In this document: positions 9,901-17,652 of the stretch, in pieces | Layout of the letters: every line of letters begins with the position of its first letter | Numbering within the stretch: the stretch's first letter is position 1 | NCBI RefSeq assembly: GCF_031179145.1 | Contig: NZ_JAPSIB010000022.1 | Location: 1 to 55,122, forward strand | Origin: Brevibacterium sp. | GTDB taxonomy: Bacteria > Actinomycetota > Actinomycetes > Actinomycetales > Brevibacteriaceae | Length of the DNA stretch: 55,122 nucleotides | Direction: 5' to 3' | Translations under genes and position numbers: made by a program | Notes under the pieces: model-generated | What the model was told of the DNA's origin: nothing | The model's database searches: none | What the model saw: only the letters and a program-made list of their open reading frames with translations

Positions 9901-11042
9901 CGGCGGGGGCGTTCCTCGCCGACGACACGATGGTGGCCAGCTACGAACTCGGCCACGGGTGGATGCGCGCCGGCCGGGCCAAAGTGGGCAAACGGGCCTT
10001 CCTCGGCAATTCGGGCATCGCCTCCCAGGGTCGCCGCGTGCCGAAGAATGCACTCGTGGCCGTGCTCTCGGCAGCCCCGGCGAAGGCGAAGAAGGGCTCC
10101 TCCTGGCTCGGCTCTCCCCCGGTCCAGCTCCGCCGGGCAACCGTCGCTGCCGACGAATCGCTGACCTACGCACCGAAGTTCGGCGTGAGGGCGGCCCGCG
10201 GTTTCTGGGAGACCCTGCGCATCACCTCGGTGATGGTGGGCGGGGCGCTCATCGCCGCGGTCATCCTCACGATCCAGTTCCTGCTCGAACTCCCCGCCGA
10301 GGCGAGCGCGGGGCTGACGACGGCCGGCCCCGGAATCGCCCCCGCGGGCTCCGGGTTCGCGCTGTCCGGCGGCAGCGCGACGACGACGGCGGGCTCCGGG
10401 TTCGCGCAGTCGTTCCTCGTGCCCGTCGGACTCGCACTGCTCACCTCGGGGATCGTGATGATGGCGGCGGGAGCGATGGCCGCGGGCATCGCAGTCGCGG
10501 CGAAGTGGGTCTTCGTCGGTCGCATCAACCCCGGCGAGCATCCACTGTGGTCCTCGTTCATCTGGCGCAACGAAGTCGCCGACTGCTTCGTCGAACTCGT
10601 CGCCGCACCCTGGTTCACGCGCAATGCGGTGGGCACCCCGGCCATCGTCTGGTACCTGCGGGCGATGGGTGCGAGGATCGGCCGCGGCGTCTGGTGCGAG
10701 AGCTACTGGCTGCCCGAGGCGGACCTCGTGACACTGGGTGACAACTCGACGATCAACCGCGGCTGCGTGGTCCAGACCCACCTGTTCCACGACCGGGTGA
10801 TGAGCCTCGACACCGTCGAGCTCGAGAAGGGTGCGTCCCTGGGGCCCAACAGCGTCATCCTGCCCGCCTCGACTCTGGGGGCCAATGCGACGGTGGGAGC
10901 GACGTCACTGGTGATGCGCGGGGAGTTCGTGCCGGCCCACGCCTACTTCAGCGGCAATCCTGTCATACCCTGGGTGGATGCCCCGGAACTTCCCACCACC
11001 GCTGCCGCAGACTCAGATGAACTCGCGCACCAGCATGCCTGA
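6996..11042 (+). CDS. Pls/PosA-type NRPS (epsilon-poly-lysine synthetase architecture)
   Basis: The 1348-residue protein has one adenylation domain (about 20-500) with core motifs FTSGSTGTPKGV, NTYGPTEAT, YRSGDL and KTSGKVDRNALP. A carrier domain follows, with the phosphopantetheine Ser in TSGGGSLAAAQ (about 536). There is no standard condensation or thioesterase domain. Instead three hexapeptide-repeat (left-handed beta-helix) segments at about 715-815, 945-1040 and 1222-1328 alternate with three pairs of membrane helices. This is the layout of Streptomyces epsilon-poly-L-lysine synthetase Pls, a membrane enzyme that polymerises one amino acid iteratively. By-eye alignment to GrsA gives the binding-pocket residues D-A-E-S-I-G-T-V-V-K, close to lysine-type codes. 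A Gly/Ser/Ala-rich insert with a 45-bp internal repeat lies near residue 1110-1140. The start is GTG with a weak GGAAG. The stop overlaps the M1 peptidase gene. Confidence 0.92.
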   Translation: MTAHPPQFPAAARPRHDCTLIDVLLETTGAHPDQPALDDGRTSLTYRELLGATRDLALQLADAGIGPGDKVGVRVPSGSVDLYVSILAVLMLGAAYVPVDVDDPEERARTVFTEAAVTGVITAGPTIESRTNRGPLARSELRQPTPDDDCWVIFTSGSTGTPKGVAVSHRSAAAFVDAEAALFCTEEPLGPGDRVLAGLSVAFDASCEEMWLAWRHGACLVPAPRALVKSGMDLGPWLSSRGITVVSTVPTLAALWPADSLDAVRLLIFGGEACPPELGRRLSDEGREVWNTYGPTEATVVACAARLDGSEPVRIGLPLDGWALAVVDAEGMPVAAGETGELIISGVGLARYLDPAKDAEKYAPMPSLGWDRAYRSGDLVINDPQGLIFVGRADEQIKLGGRRIELGEIDAAMQSLSDVEGAAAAVKRTPAGTDILVGYIASHDPNAASRLAEWDEALRTELPAALVPRLTLIDELPTKTSGKVDRNALPWPTSDAAETGTEDGLAELDPESAWIADQWTAVLGTRPSPDADFFTSGGGSLAAAQLVSRLRTRHPSVTVGDVYAHPRFGALSTLCVGESGAAATARPRRRIGRTSKGMQAFQTLLGIPVHILGGVRWVVIAMVLANLGTLLGARLPFTPWPVVAVLFLVFVTAWGRMLISAAAARLLLLGVTPGVYPRSGWVHKRLWLAEHIADLAAAVSVASAPWVSWYAKLLGNRIGPGADLHSVPPVTGFLSLAEGAAIEPEVDLKGWWVDGDLLRIGTIEVGEHATVGARSTLMPGTSIGAGALIEAGSAVTGKVRKNQIHSGSPAVRIGKAKKSWPAPPVRRKLPFLFYALGSQVNATLPYLAAVPGLALMIAVSGVEVLESPWLVLAWSPLIACVWFLCTALLILISVRLLAIGMEEGEFPVRSARGYRIWATERLLDLARDLLFPLYASMLTPWWLRLLGAKVGPGTEISTLVFVPKMTTIAAGAFLADDTMVASYELGHGWMRAGRAKVGKRAFLGNSGIASQGRRVPKNALVAVLSAAPAKAKKGSSWLGSPPVQLRRATVAADESLTYAPKFGVRAARGFWETLRITSVMVGGALIAAVILTIQFLLELPAEASAGLTTAGPGIAPAGSGFALSGGSATTTAGSGFAQSFLVPVGLALLTSGIVMMAAGAMAAGIAVAAKWVFVGRINPGEHPLWSSFIWRNEVADCFVELVAAPWFTRNAVGTPAIVWYLRAMGARIGRGVWCESYWLPEADLVTLGDNSTINRGCVVQTHLFHDRVMSLDTVELEKGASLGPNSVILPASTLGANATVGATSLVMRGEFVPAHAYFSGNPVIPWVDAPELPTTAAADSDELAHQHA

Positions 11043-12345
11043 TCCCTACACCCCCGGAGCCGGGAACCCGGATCTGCACATCGACCACTACGATCTCGAT
11101 CTCGACTACCGGATCGGCCCCAACCGGCTCTCGGCCCGAGCGCGGCTGACCGGCCGGGTGCTCACCGAGACCAGGGCCATCGCCCTCGACCTCACGGGGA
11201 TGCGGGTGACGAAGGCCGCCGTCAATGGCCGCAAGATCCGCTTCTCCGCTCGCGACGGAAAGCTGAATCTGGTCACCGAACCGCTGCCGAGCAACCAGCC
11301 GGTGCGCATCGACATCGCCTATGTCGGGAATCCGCAGCCGGCCATCGGCGCCTGGGGCGACATCGGCTGGGAGGAGCTCGAGGACGGTGTCCTCGTCGCC
11401 GGCCAGCCTGTCGGCGCCTCCACCTGGTTCCCCTGCAACGACCACCCGTCGAACAAGGCCACCTATCGGATCAAGGTGCTCACCGAGTCCGAGTACACGG
11501 TCGTGTCCAACGGCCGGCTCATCGATAGGGTGCGCAAGGCCGGGCGCACGGCATGGACCTGGGAATCGGATGTGCCGCTGGCGACCTACCTGGCGACCGT
11601 TCAGATCGGCCGCTACCGGCAGGGCCGCATCGACGCCGAGGCGCACACCCCCGTCGCGCCCGTCCCCCTGGGTCTCCACGCGGGAGAGCACTGGCACGAG
11701 GCCTCGGCCCGGCTGCGCGTGCAGCACCCGATGATGGATCTGTTCGCCGAGCGCTTCGGCCCCTACCCCTTCGACCGCTACGACGTCGTCGTCACCGACG
11801 ACGAACTCGACATCCCTCTCGAGTCCCAGCCGCTGTCGGTGCTGGGACCGAACCACCTGGGCCCGGAGTGGGAGGCCGAGCGCCTCATCGCCCACGAGAT
11901 GGCGCATCAGTGGTTCGGGAACTCACTGACACCTCGGCGCTGGTCCGACATCTGGCTCAACGAGGGCTTCGCCTGCTACGCGGAATGGCTGTGGTCGGAA
12001 GCGAGCGGCCGCATGAGCGCGGACGCCTGCGCCCGCCAGTGGTGGGAGACGCTGGCGGGCCTGCCGCAGGACATCCTGCTCGGCGATCCCGGTGGACCGT
12101 CGATGTTCGACGACCGCGTGTACAAGCGCGGCGCGCTGTGCCTGCATGCCCTGCGCCTCCACCTCGGCGACGAGGTGTTCTTCGCGGCACTGCGGGAGTG
12201 GACGGTCCAGCACCGGCACGCCTCGGTCGACACGACCGCGTTCGTCGACTGCGTCTCGAAGGTCGCAGCGACCGACATCGCCGAGGTGGTCCGCCCGTGG
12301 CTGACCGAGACGGCGCTGCCGGAGCTGCCGACGCCGCGCGGATAG
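11035..12345 (+). CDS. M1 family zinc metallopeptidase
   Basis: The protein is 436 residues. An N-terminal beta-sandwich (about 1-200) carries the M1-typical WFPCNDHPSNKATYR segment. The catalytic domain has HEMAH at 287-291 and the third zinc ligand E310 in WLNEGFACYAEW, giving HExxH-x18-E. It lacks the long C-terminal helical domain of PepN, and the position of the usual GAMEN exopeptidase motif reads PLESQP, so specificity may differ. The ATG at 11035 overlaps the NRPS stop by eight bases (ATGCCTGA), which implies translational coupling; earlier in-frame ATGs at 10978 and 11017 lie deeper in the NRPS gene. Aminopeptidase-type epsilon-poly-lysine-degrading enzymes are known from producers, so product trimming or self-protection is a plausible role (inference). 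Confidence 0.92.
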   Translation: MPDPYTPGAGNPDLHIDHYDLDLDYRIGPNRLSARARLTGRVLTETRAIALDLTGMRVTKAAVNGRKIRFSARDGKLNLVTEPLPSNQPVRIDIAYVGNPQPAIGAWGDIGWEELEDGVLVAGQPVGASTWFPCNDHPSNKATYRIKVLTESEYTVVSNGRLIDRVRKAGRTAWTWESDVPLATYLATVQIGRYRQGRIDAEAHTPVAPVPLGLHAGEHWHEASARLRVQHPMMDLFAERFGPYPFDRYDVVVTDDELDIPLESQPLSVLGPNHLGPEWEAERLIAHEMAHQWFGNSLTPRRWSDIWLNEGFACYAEWLWSEASGRMSADACARQWWETLAGLPQDILLGDPGGPSMFDDRVYKRGALCLHALRLHLGDEVFFAALREWTVQHRHASVDTTAFVDCVSKVAATDIAEVVRPWLTETALPELPTPRG

Positions 12346-12363
12346 GCGCTGGCGGAGCCTTCT

Positions 12364-13053
12364 TCAGCCGAGCTGGCGGACGAGGATGTCCGAGTCGCCG
12401 TTGCGGCCGACGGCGACGAAGCCGCGCTTGTGGAAGAGATCAGCCGCGGTGTTGCCGTCCTCGATGGCGAGGCTGACGGCGTGATGGCCGCTCATCCTGG
12501 CCAGTGAGCACGCCGCTTCGAGAAGCCTGGTGCCGACCCCGTGGGCCTGGTACTCGGGACGCACGGCCAGCGAGAGCTCGGGGATGTCGGCGGCGACCCA
12601 GCCGAAGCCGGTCGATTCCTCGGTGCTCAACCGCAGCCAGGCCAGGCCGATGATGTCGCGCTCCCGGCTGGTGCCGATCGCGTCGTCCGATCTGTCGGCC
12701 GGCGCTGCTGATTCGTCCGCTGAGCGTGCCGATTTCGATGCGGACATGGCGTTCGCGAAGCTCGTGTCCTCGGGCACTCTGTCCCAGGCGGCGACGGCGA
12801 TGTCACCGGTCCGGCCCCAGTCCTCGAAGTAGAACTTCGCATCGTCGCGTTCGAGGATCTCGTCGAGGTCGATATGTGGCTTGTCCATCGACCAGTTGAT
12901 GCACAGGTCGAGGAACGGCGGGATCGCCTTCTTGGCCGAGTCCGCCGACAGCGGCAGGATCCAGAAGTTCGCGCCCCCATCGGCCGCTGTGACGTCGGTG
13001 TCAGCGGCCCCGGCCCCCACCTCGGCGGGGGCGATCGTCTTGTCTTCGTTCAT
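12364..13053 (-). CDS. GNAT family N-acetyltransferase
   Basis: The product is 229 residues. The C-terminal half is a GNAT fold: LSLAVRPEYQAHGVGTRLLE (acetyl-CoA pyrophosphate loop, Q/HGVGTRL) followed by AIEDGNTAADLFHKRGFVAVGR. The N-terminal half (FWILPLSADSAKKAIPPFLD) aligns with nothing I recognise and includes an Ala/Ser/Asp-rich low-complexity linker near residues 105-130. The ATG at 13053 overlaps the MATE stop as ATGA and has AAAGGAA upstream, so it is the second gene of a two-gene operon. The acceptor substrate is unknown. It converges on the M1 peptidase gene with an 18-base gap. Confidence 0.85.
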   Translation of the reverse strand: MNEDKTIAPAEVGAGAADTDVTAADGGANFWILPLSADSAKKAIPPFLDLCINWSMDKPHIDLDEILERDDAKFYFEDWGRTGDIAVAAWDRVPEDTSFANAMSASKSARSADESAAPADRSDDAIGTSRERDIIGLAWLRLSTEESTGFGWVAADIPELSLAVRPEYQAHGVGTRLLEAACSLARMSGHHAVSLAIEDGNTAADLFHKRGFVAVGRNGDSDILVRQLG

Positions 13054-14471
13054 GAGATTCCTTTCTCGACTGCACGGTGGATCCAATTGCGGTTGCGCAC
13101 TCTCCACCCCAGGGTCAGACCACGGAGTCCGATGAACCCCACGCAGAATGACGCCCACAGCCCCAGTGCTCCGGGCCATTGCGTGGTGACCGGGATGAGC
13201 AGCAGTGCGTAACCGGCAACGGCTACCAATTGTGCCAGAGCCAGGTACCGAGCGTCCTCCGCGCCCATCAGCACCCCGTCGAGCACGAACACATAGCCCG
13301 CGATCGGCATGCTCAGCGCGAGGACCGGAAGCAGGGTCCGCAGTGTTTCGACCACCTCGGGGTCGGAGGAGAATGCGCGGGGAATGAAGCCGGTGCCGGC
13401 GAGAAGAACGGCCCCGACGAGGACTCCGAACATCAGCGCCCACAGGCACAGGCGCCGGTTGATCGCGGCCACCGCCTCGGCGTCCTTCCTCCCCAGCTGC
13501 AGACCGATCATCGCCTGGCCCGCGATCGCGAGAGAGTCGAGGGCGAGCGCCAGGGCGAAGAAGATGCTCTGGGCAACCTGGATAGCGGCAAGTTCAGTTG
13601 TTCCCAATGCGGTTGCCAGGAAGACGAGGATGATGAGGGACGCCCGCAGTGACGCGTTGCGCAGAAGCAACCACCCGGAAGTCTTCGCCGAGGTGAGAAC
13701 GCCGGCCCAGTGCGGCCTGAGGCTCGCGTCGAATCGTTTCGCCGCCCGGATCGCGATGAGCACGTAGATCGAGCACATCCCGGCCTGCGCGATGACCGTC
13801 CCGAGCGCGGAGCCCGCGACTCCCATGTCCAAGCCGTAGATGAAGAAGGCGTTGAGGCCGATGTTCGCGATACAGCCTGCGGCGGCCACGATCAAGGGAG
13901 TGCGGGTGTCCTGGAGTCCGCGCAGGAGTCCGGTGGCGGCGATGACGACGAGCATGAAGGGCAGGCCCCACCAGGAGATCGCGAGATAGGCCTGTGCGCC
14001 TCCCGTGATTCCCGGAGTCGGATCAAAGGCTGCGATCGCGCGGCCGAGCAGTGGCAGGCCGATGGCGAGCAGGATGACCGAGGTGCACAGGGCCAGCCAG
14101 ATGCCGTCGAATCCCGCCGTGATGGCTCCCGACCGGTCGCCGGCGCCCATTCGCTTCGCCACCCGCGGAGTCGTGGCATAGGCGAGGAAGATCATCAGAC
14201 CGAGGACCGTCTGCAGGATCGTCGAGGCGATCGCGAGCGACCCGAGGGCATCCGCGCCGAGGTGACCGACCATGGCCGTGTCCGAGAGCAGGAAAATGGG
14301 TTCGGCGATCAGAGCTCCGAGGGCGGGAAGGGCCAAACGGAGAATGTCCTTGTCGATCGCTGCCACGCGGTTGAGTCTAACGAACCCGACGAGGAGTCCG
14401 GCGTCCCCGGCCAAGAGTCGGGCGAGCCCGGCTATGGATCTGATGTATCCGGTGAACGGGGCTGAGCACAC
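13050..14471 (-). CDS. MATE family efflux transporter (DinF-type)
   Basis: The 473-residue protein has 12 hydrophobic segments in two similar halves. The first conserved region, LALPALGALIAEPIFLLSDTAMVGHLG, is the MATE/DinF entry motif, and the second half begins near LLLRNASLRASLIIL. Such carriers export cationic drugs or metabolites using a sodium or proton gradient. The N-terminal 35 residues before RVAAIDKDILRLA look non-conserved; a GTG at 14366 would give a shorter and more typical protein. It is translationally coupled to the downstream GNAT gene. Confidence 0.9.
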   Translation of the reverse strand: MCSAPFTGYIRSIAGLARLLAGDAGLLVGFVRLNRVAAIDKDILRLALPALGALIAEPIFLLSDTAMVGHLGADALGSLAIASTILQTVLGLMIFLAYATTPRVAKRMGAGDRSGAITAGFDGIWLALCTSVILLAIGLPLLGRAIAAFDPTPGITGGAQAYLAISWWGLPFMLVVIAATGLLRGLQDTRTPLIVAAAGCIANIGLNAFFIYGLDMGVAGSALGTVIAQAGMCSIYVLIAIRAAKRFDASLRPHWAGVLTSAKTSGWLLLRNASLRASLIILVFLATALGTTELAAIQVAQSIFFALALALDSLAIAGQAMIGLQLGRKDAEAVAAINRRLCLWALMFGVLVGAVLLAGTGFIPRAFSSDPEVVETLRTLLPVLALSMPIAGYVFVLDGVLMGAEDARYLALAQLVAVAGYALLLIPVTTQWPGALGLWASFCVGFIGLRGLTLGWRVRNRNWIHRAVEKGIS

Positions 14472-14746
14472 CGGTGGATACGGGCGACGGCCGAGAGCTC
14501 ACGCCGGTCGTGATCTCGTGTCAGTGGCGGATGCGACGATCAGAGGACTAACGAACGGAGAGTGCGTCGACGATGGATTCCAAGGAAGCAAGCATTACTC
14601 CTCACGCAGTAGACAAGCGACCCTCGCCTGGCCCGAGCATTACAGATCTTCCGTTCTATATTTAATCGAATTGTTATACGCAACAGTAGCCTACTGCACT
14701 AGAATAGAAACAGGAACCACGGAGAAGTGGGAAGGAGGCGGCACTC
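14472..14746 (+). promoter_or_regulatory. AT-rich upstream region of the DUF222/HNH gene
   Basis: The gap between the divergent MATE and HNH genes contains a conspicuous AT-rich stretch at about 14640-14715. It includes TTGTTATACGCAACA (a short TGTT/AACA inverted repeat) and a TAGAAT hexamer at 14700-14705 that could be a -10 box, about 40 bases before the GTG start. GAAGGAGG near 14731 is the ribosome site. The base composition stands out from everything around it. Confidence 0.45.
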
Positions 14747-17392
14747 GTGAAGTACTCTCCGAATCGCGGAATCGAGGCTCTCTCTTCCCTGGTGCCCTCT
14801 GTCGAATCATGCATCGCGGTTCGGGGATTGGAAGTCGATGGGGATTCGCCCTTCCACGAACTCCTCACCATGTACTCCATCAGCGATCAGGCTCAACTCG
14901 CTGCTCTCGCGGGGACCAGCACCCTGTTCATCCAGGACGTCGTCCACCACCTCGGCCTCGTGCACCCCAGCGATGAAGAGCTGTACGAGTTCACGTCGCT
15001 GGCAGAGACCGTTGAGAACCACAGGACAGCGCAGGAAGCATCTGCACGCTCCCTCTCCCCTGCTTCAAGCGAAGCCACGGCCCCCGAAATCGCAGCCTCC
15101 GCGTCCGAGCGCGATACGACGAACTCCTTCTCCGCTGCCGGTCCTCATCCCGCTGCCGGTCCTCATCCCGCTGCCGGTTCTCATCCCTCGGCGGTATCCC
15201 GCCCCACCGGTTCTCAGCACAGCACGAATGCGAAGAAGGGCAAACGGCGGATCTCGAAGGGCAAGCAGAAGCTCGGACGCAAAGAACGTCGCATTCTCCG
15301 GCGGCAGCAGAAGTCGGCGCCGGAGACCAATGTTCAGCGCCCTCCTGTGCCGCTGCCCCTCTTCCCCGACTTTCGGCCCTCCAGCACCTTCAACAGCTGG
15401 GTTCATCAGAACGCCGGTGCCGATGACATCTGTGAATTCGCCACGCTGCTCGGAGCGAGTATCTCAAACACATACAGGCACATCACCTCGGCCCTGACGC
15501 TCGTCCATGGGCTGCCGAAGTTCCACCAGCGGTGCCTCAACGGTGAGTTCACCATCGAACACGTCAATGTCGCCACCCGCCGCTGCCGAGACGTCGCCTT
15601 CACGTACCTTCCCGCCCTCGACGATTACCTGGCCGAGCGCCGAGCCGACATCACCATCGAGTCGTTCGCGCGTTCGCTCGCTCTGAAGATCGCCGCTGTG
15701 CAACCTGCCATCGAGACTCTCGAGAAGGTTTCCGCTCGCCGCCGCGTCGATATCAGCACTGGCGACGACGGTACGGCTTACCTGACGCTGACCGGGCCGG
15801 CACCTGAGCTCTACGCCTACTACCGGCGCATCGAAGCTTTCGCCCGCGCTGTTCGCTCAGGCAACACGAGCGCATTCGTGGACCAACTGAAGCCCGGCGA
15901 CGAGTTCGCTGACACCCGCGGCATCGATTCTCTGATGTTCGACATCGCGACCCGCACGCGTCCCCAGTTGAAACTGCGGATCACTGCTCACGACACATCC
16001 ACGGGAGAGACCACCAGCACCGACTTCCCCATCGACGATCTCGTCGCTCGGCCCGACGGTGCGCCGTGCCCGACTCTGGAGAGCCTCGCGGACTACATCA
16101 ACCGGACTTTCGGCGGCGCAGACGCAGCCTCCGATGCACCTGAGGCGGCAGCGACTTCTCCACACTCCGCGGTCGAGGAGGCCTCCCCACGCTCCCCTGC
16201 CGATGCGTCGCCCGCCACTGAAACTTCCATGGACAGCAGCGCCGGCGACGCGGATCCCTGCATTCAGGAACTGGGAGCGAGGACTCGCATTCCAGGGACA
16301 GGTGGGTCCTGTAGCTATCAGATCCTCCTCGAGCTGCCGACCCACGACTACTGGCTCTCCCACCAGGCGACGACGGTCGTCACCGTCCCCTTCCTCACCC
16401 TGATGACGGACTCCTCGCAAGTCACCGATAGTGAGAACACCGGCGAGACCGAGACCATGGATGTCTGTGACCTGGCGGGAATGCTGCCCGACGGGTCCCC
16501 ACTGCCGGCTGACATGGCACGCAAGATCGCGTCCCACTCGAAAACCTGGATGCGAATTCTCACTGACCCCGCCACCGGCACCCCACTCGATGCCAAAGCC
16601 ACCAGCTATGCCATCCCGGCTGAGGTTCGCCGCACCATCGTCGCTCAGTGGATGAACTGCACTGCGCCAGGATGCACCCGCAACGCTCTGACCTCGGAGA
16701 TCGACCACATCGATCCCTACAATCATGACTCTCCGGAGAACGGCGGCCTCACCCGCTTCGGCAACCTCATGCCCCTGTGCCGCAAGCATCACCAGGCAAA
16801 GACAGACAGGAAATTCTCGGTCGAGATGACATCGCCGGGCTGTGTTGAGTACGTGTTCAGCCACGGCACCAGCACCGAGGTCGTCTCACCCGACAACCCG
16901 ACCAACACTGAGCATGCTCGGATGCTGCTCAAGCTGTTCGACACGCTCAGACACTTCGCGCCAGCGACCGAAGATTCGATCCAACGCCCTGGTTCGCCAC
17001 CCATCGGTCAGCTGCGCCCTGTTCGCAGATCAGCCGGCGGCGCACGGGATGCTATCAACGATGCACATGGCTCAGTCGATGCCCGCGGTTCGACCGATGA
17101 CGACTGCAACTCGGGCAATGGCGCGCATGACCGGGTCACCGACCTCGACGGTTCGGCCACAGACAAACACACCTCAGTGGCTGACGGCACGCCAGTCGTC
17201 GGCACAGCCAAGGCAACCGCTGCCAACAACACACCACGAACCGGCGAGCGCCGGATAGCGCCCACTCGCCCTGGCCCCGCGCCGGAGAATGGTGCACCGG
17301 GGTGGACGGAATACGTGAACCCGTTCAAGGATCCTGTCGGCGGCGAACTCAAGGAATGGTTCTGGGACACCGGAGAGTCCCCACCCTTCTGA
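14747..17392 (+). CDS. DUF222 / HNH endonuclease domain protein (13E12 family)
   Basis: The 881-residue protein has a DUF222-like helical region (about 210-420) and a C-terminal HNH domain at about 636-690: a CTAPGC zinc knuckle, then SEIDHIDPY, GNLMPLCRKHHQAK. These give the Cys pair, catalytic DH, central Asn and C-x2-H-H of HNH nucleases. This is the 13E12-repeat family that is multicopy in many actinobacteria and of unknown function. Low-complexity segments flank the domains: an 18-bp DNA repeat encodes three AAGPHP-like units near residue 130, and long Ser/Thr/Asp-rich tails follow residue 470 and residue 740. The start is a GTG behind GAAGGAGG. No mobile-element ends are visible beside it. 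Confidence 0.9.
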   Translation: MKYSPNRGIEALSSLVPSVESCIAVRGLEVDGDSPFHELLTMYSISDQAQLAALAGTSTLFIQDVVHHLGLVHPSDEELYEFTSLAETVENHRTAQEASARSLSPASSEATAPEIAASASERDTTNSFSAAGPHPAAGPHPAAGSHPSAVSRPTGSQHSTNAKKGKRRISKGKQKLGRKERRILRRQQKSAPETNVQRPPVPLPLFPDFRPSSTFNSWVHQNAGADDICEFATLLGASISNTYRHITSALTLVHGLPKFHQRCLNGEFTIEHVNVATRRCRDVAFTYLPALDDYLAERRADITIESFARSLALKIAAVQPAIETLEKVSARRRVDISTGDDGTAYLTLTGPAPELYAYYRRIEAFARAVRSGNTSAFVDQLKPGDEFADTRGIDSLMFDIATRTRPQLKLRITAHDTSTGETTSTDFPIDDLVARPDGAPCPTLESLADYINRTFGGADAASDAPEAAATSPHSAVEEASPRSPADASPATETSMDSSAGDADPCIQELGARTRIPGTGGSCSYQILLELPTHDYWLSHQATTVVTVPFLTLMTDSSQVTDSENTGETETMDVCDLAGMLPDGSPLPADMARKIASHSKTWMRILTDPATGTPLDAKATSYAIPAEVRRTIVAQWMNCTAPGCTRNALTSEIDHIDPYNHDSPENGGLTRFGNLMPLCRKHHQAKTDRKFSVEMTSPGCVEYVFSHGTSTEVVSPDNPTNTEHARMLLKLFDTLRHFAPATEDSIQRPGSPPIGQLRPVRRSAGGARDAINDAHGSVDARGSTDDDCNSGNGAHDRVTDLDGSATDKHTSVADGTPVVGTAKATAANNTPRTGERRIAPTRPGPAPENGAPGWTEYVNPFKDPVGGELKEWFWDTGESPPF
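15136..15189 (+). repeat. 18-bp coding tandem repeat, three copies
   Basis: Three units of TGCCGGTCCTCATCCCGC (15136-15153, 15154-15171, 15172-15189) lie inside the DUF222/HNH gene. The first two are identical and the third has two changes. Each encodes six residues of the AGPHPA type, so copy changes would keep the frame. Confidence 0.9.
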
Positions 17393-17418
17393 GGCGGCGA
17401 CACGGCGAGCCGCTATTC

Positions 17419-17652
17419 ATCCCGCAGACCTCGATCGGTCCCGCCGACATAGATCAGTCCCGCATCCCAGCCGACCTCAGTCCGCCGCATGGCTCAGCGG
17501 ACTTCAACCGGTCCTGCATCCCAGCGGACCTCAATCGGACGCGAATTCCAGCCGACCTCAGTCCACCGCACGGCTCAGCGGACTTCAACCGGTCCTGCAG
17601 TTCACCAGACCTGTCCCGTCCCAAGCTCAGCAGACCTCGAACAGTCCTGCGG
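17419..17652. repeat. 27-bp degenerate tandem array derived from the thiolase 3' end
   Basis: Six consecutive 27-base units can be set end to end from 17464 to 17625, preceded by one full unit (17419-17445) and one 18-base partial unit (17446-17463). A last unit (17626-17652) is the thiolase C-terminus itself. On the minus strand the consensus begins GCAGGACTG, continues GAGGTC, and ends GCTGAG. That is the thiolase codons for Ala-Gly-Leu-Phe-Glu-Val-Cys and its stop. Units 17491-17517 and 17572-17598 are identical. The array fills the gap between the HNH stop and the thiolase stop and contains no convincing gene. Confidence 0.85.

Noticed and set aside
8475..10790. 771-codon minus-strand frame opposite the NRPS
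   Set aside because: Arg/Asp/Gln-rich shadow; the plus strand carries all A-domain, carrier and hexapeptide-repeat motifs.
14747..17392. Homing endonuclease or intein
   Set aside because: The HNH domain is fused to DUF222, and there are no intein splice motifs or interrupted host gene.
17419..17652. CRISPR array
   Set aside because: Units are directly adjacent with no unique spacers, are degenerate, and no cas gene is near.
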